Source: Epiperipatus broadwayi (lineage: Eukaryota; Onychophora; Udeonychophora; Euonychophora; Peripatidae). From it: a DNA stretch of 64,000 bases. The stretch's first letter is position 1; every line of letters starts with the position of its first letter. Both the position numbers and the translations under genes were made by a program. Of the stretch, positions 61,088 through 64,000 are shown in pieces. The notes beneath the pieces are model-generated. The model was not told the origin of the DNA and made no database searches. It saw only the letters and a program-made list of their open reading frames with translations. The stretch spans positions 3,025,792 to 3,089,791 of the forward strand of contig JAQFVV010006334.1 of assembly GCA_028023455.1 (NCBI GenBank), given 5' to 3'.

Positions 61088-63360
61088 TCATCATGATTAT
61101 TTTCAAAAATTATCGATCAAATTATAGAATGAAGATCTCTCAAAATTTAATACAGTTTTCTGATCTTAGCATTCTTCTCCACATACACCAGCAAATTTAC
61201 TTATTAAAATCACTGATTTCACATGTAATCTCTTTCTAGGTCTTTTGTTATCCCTTAGGATCTAATTTAAAATGTCAATTGTCTATTTAATATCATGTCT
61301 TCTCTTTCAATGATATTTGTTTGTTCTTTCACTCATGTATTTCATTTATGATTTCTTCTTGTAACTCCTACCCCTACATCTCTCCATACTTTATTGAATG
61401 GTCTTCTGTTAAATATCTAAGTCTCAGATCCATAAGTAAAAACTTGTAAAACACTTTTATTAAAAACTTCCTTTTCAAACTCATAAGCATATTTTCATTT
61501 AATGTCAAGTCATTTCTACCAAAAGTACACCATCTAAATTTAATTCTATGATTAATTTTATCCATTATATTTCCATCTGTATTATAATTGTTAATCTGCT
61601 ATTCATCATTATCAATCTTAATTTCATTCATTTGGGGAAATCCGATGAACATTGTTTTACTGTTTTTAACAGTTATCTTTAGTTCTACTCTCTTACTTTC
61701 ATATAATAACTCTTGCAACCTTTGATGAAACTCTGAAGTATTATCTGCAAAACTAAAATATCATCTGCAATATCTAGACAACTAAAATAATTTCCATTTA
61801 CTTTTATACCCTTAGATTCATTTTTAATTCACAAAATACTTCTTGTAAAATTGCTGCTTTTGAGCTATAGAATCATCCTGTCATAAACCGTTCTCAATGC
61901 TAATCTTCTTAGTATTATCATATAATTTAGTTACTGTTGTTGCATTTTGACAAATATTCTTCAGATTATAACAATATCCCAGGTTTATATTATGATCCTA
62001 CACTTTTATCTCTGCAGAAATGCTTATAAAACTAAATAACTTTCCATAATCTACAAATCCAAACCATAACAATAACTCATATTTGTTGGTCCTTTCTATA
62101 ATTTCTCTCATTACTTGAATATGGTTCACTGTATTAAAATCACTTTTAAATGCAGTGTGTTCTTTTGATTGGTTAAAATCCAAAGTTCACTGCAGATGAA
62201 TTGTAATTATCTTGGTAAAATTTTTGTATAGAGCTGATAAAAAAACTAATGGACTGTAATGTCCAACATCTTTATCAGCTTTTAAAAATAACTATATTAT
62301 TCTACTGCATTCTACCAATCATTTGGTATATCTTTATCATTTAGATATTTGATACATAAGTTCACTAACTACTTTTTTATTTCTTCATCTGTTTCTTTTA
62401 AAATATCAATTACAATACCACAATTTCATGGAGTTTTTTTTTCTTCAAAGACTTAATTATATGTCTCACTTAATTTAAAATGCTGCACAATTCTAAATAT
62501 ATAGTAATTATAGGGGGTATTTTGTTTTCTTGTTCTTTAATACTATGTAATCCTTTATAGAACTCTTCCACACATTTCAAGAGGTTATCACTTTTTAATA
62601 ACTCCAACTTATTATTACTATTGCAGAAGTTTCTTACCAATACCAGTATGACAATAATTTTTATTAGCCTTTCATTAGACTTGAAATTATTCAATAATGA
62701 ATATTTCTGTAGTATAATTTTCATACATCACTTTCATTCAAGGTATGCATTGGTTTCTATCCATCCTTAACATCTTGTGGAAGGATGTAATCATAAACAT
62801 ATGACCAATCAACTAATGAGAGCTGGTTCATTATGAAATGCGTATCTTAGGGATCATAGATCTATATCATATGTCTTTGATTACATATTTATGATTACAT
62901 CCCTCCACAAGATGTTAAAAATGAATAGAAACCAGTCCCTACTCTACAAGAGTGTAGTAATAATAATAAGTCAGATGTCACATGACTTATATATAGCTTG
63001 CAATTACCAATATGTAAACTTAAGAGTGTAGTGAAAATTACACTACAGAAATAATATCAATATGTTGTTTTGCACTTTTGAGAAATTTATTCTCTTCTAA
63101 AACTTTCTCTGCTAATTCACAGTTATATTTTTTATATCACTATTAACTCTTTTTCATATTATTTTATAGCACTCTAGATATTCAATTTTTCTTAAGTAAT
63201 TATTTTTATACATTTTCAGATTTTTTCTTATATTGTCTTGTCTTAATGTAAAATTTACTGGTAAATTACTAAATTTTTGTGCCAGTTATCTTTGTTGTAA
63301 TTCTTAATAATGTATTAGTTATTACCTTATTAATTTCATTCAAATCTGAATCATCTTCTG
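61088..63360 (-). mobile_element. Old RTE-like LINE copy, interrupted by an insertion
   Basis: It aligns with the 43548-45585 element throughout and in the same order. INHRIKFRWCTFGRN (61374-61565), the reverse transcriptase traces MREIIERTNKYELLLWFGFV (61998-62183) and LKCVEEFYKGLHS (62470-62724) match their counterparts. Near 62660 the alignment breaks and resumes near 63070 with AGAAATTTATTCTCTTCTA. Stops, small deletions and loss of the FADD motif make it clearly older than the 43-kb copy. The 3' tail is again ATCATCATG-like. Confidence 0.7.
62660..63070. mobile_element. ~0.4-kb insertion within the RTE-like copy, containing a MITE
   Basis: Relative to the 45-kb copy, about 410 bases are inserted here. 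Within them, 62751-62803 (starting TGGTTTCTATCCATCC) is the diverged inverse of 62884-62933 (ending GAATAGAAACCA), forming a foldback of about 180 bp. The limits of the whole insertion are approximate. Confidence 0.6.
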
Positions 63361-63391
63361 TTAAAAGTAAATGATGATTCAGATTTGAATG
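63337..63391. repeat. Hairpin with 19-bp perfect arms at the end of the LINE relic
   Basis: CATTCAAATCTGAATCATC (63337-63355) is repeated as its exact inverse at 63373-63391. The left arm is LINE sequence, also present near 45485, so the right arm is an inverted duplication of it. Confidence 0.65.
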
Positions 63392-64000
63392 GCTCTGTAA
63401 TAAAAACAATTATTTATGAGATGTAATATGATATGTAAATTGGATAAATAAAGTGCAATAATACTGAATTATGGTTTAATAAATGTATGAGTGAAAGAAG
63501 TTAAAATACTAAATAAAAATATATAAATAATAAACAAGGCCATAAGTGACTTTAATAAAAATTAAAGGCTTATTTCCGACATTAAAAAGATGACTTTAAT
63601 AAAAATTAAAGACTTAAATTGGTGAACAGCAAAGAACTTTTGGAAGATGTGATAATCAGAATTAACTGAAAAAAACATTCAATCAAACTGTATCATAGAA
63701 GTCATTTTCATTTGTTCAGTATCTGTAACTATATGTTTGAAAGCATAAGAAAAATGTATTATGAGTTAAAATATATAAAATTTTGTGCAAAAATTGAAGG
63801 AAGTTGAAGTACTAAGAACAATGATATATTTGACATCATAAAAAAAATTAAAGACTATGTGATCAATGCTAATTAGCAATCTTTTGTGTATTTGCCAAAT
63901 GATAGCAACTACCAATGAGTGTTTGCTAAAAAATGAATTCTTGTAAAAAGAACCGAGATCAAAATAAGGGTACAAGACCGTTACAAGAGATGATCTCAGC
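63392..64000. other. AT-rich non-coding sequence
   Basis: No gene or element recognised. A 69-codon minus-strand frame (63766-63975) has no support. A short direct repeat (GACTTTAATAAAAATTAAAG) occurs near 63549 and 63592. Confidence 0.5.

Noticed and set aside
1-64000. Bacterial-type features (operons, ribosome binding sites, CRISPR arrays, rRNA)
   Set aside because: None is present. Composition, splice-like sites and retroelement content indicate a eukaryotic genome.

Overview
This is eukaryotic, almost certainly invertebrate-animal, genomic DNA. It is extremely AT-rich, has no operons or bacterial signals, and is dense with decayed retroelements and foldback elements. I cannot name the species. 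Almost all of the window reads as intron or intergenic sequence.

The only host gene I can support lies on the minus strand, so its 5' end is toward high coordinates. It is a focal adhesion kinase (FAK/PTK2 family) homologue, seen as a chain of very small exons: a weak candidate at 51489-51534, then 39545-39621, 36802-36848, 31818-31875, 30834-30866 and 19644-19741. Splice phases agree at every junction. The 19644 exon encodes AVYQNVGKPQKPPPPKK, which resembles the Tyr861/proline-rich region of vertebrate FAK, and the 31818 exon ends with AIGN as FAK does just upstream. These exons cover only the linker between the kinase and focal-adhesion-targeting (FAT) domains. Both domains must lie outside the window, with introns of about 3 to 12 kb. 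The 33-nt exon can be skipped in frame and has two in-frame donors. An unexplained exon-like island at 16668-16814 could follow in phase.

The rest is mobile DNA. Region by region: a tRNA-like cloverleaf (847-919); a 2.5-kb dispersed repeat with TGTAACGG-type ends (2321-4792), with a second copy at 33535-36080 that carries a 423-bp tandem duplication; a terminal-inverted-repeat MITE (6721-6892); a possible hAT relic (9863-10599); a decayed Ty3/gypsy element (10951-~15000) followed by an oppositely oriented gag relic of a related element (15690-16337); a foldback element with a degenerate hammerhead-like core (17544-17702); direct and inverted ~0.5-kb repeats carrying type I hammerhead ribozyme motifs (25736-27236); an old antisense LINE (27760-28860); an RTE-like 3' fragment (32905-33420); a LINE split by an RTE-like insertion (41200-47640); a large palindrome (57347-57620); a less AT-rich LINE fragment (58940-60345); and another RTE-like copy split by an insertion containing a MITE (61088-63360).

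The two most interesting items are the hammerhead-bearing repeat cluster inside the FAK intron and the microexon with tandem in-frame donors. Conclusions rest on reading the sequence and on recalled family features. No database search was possible.
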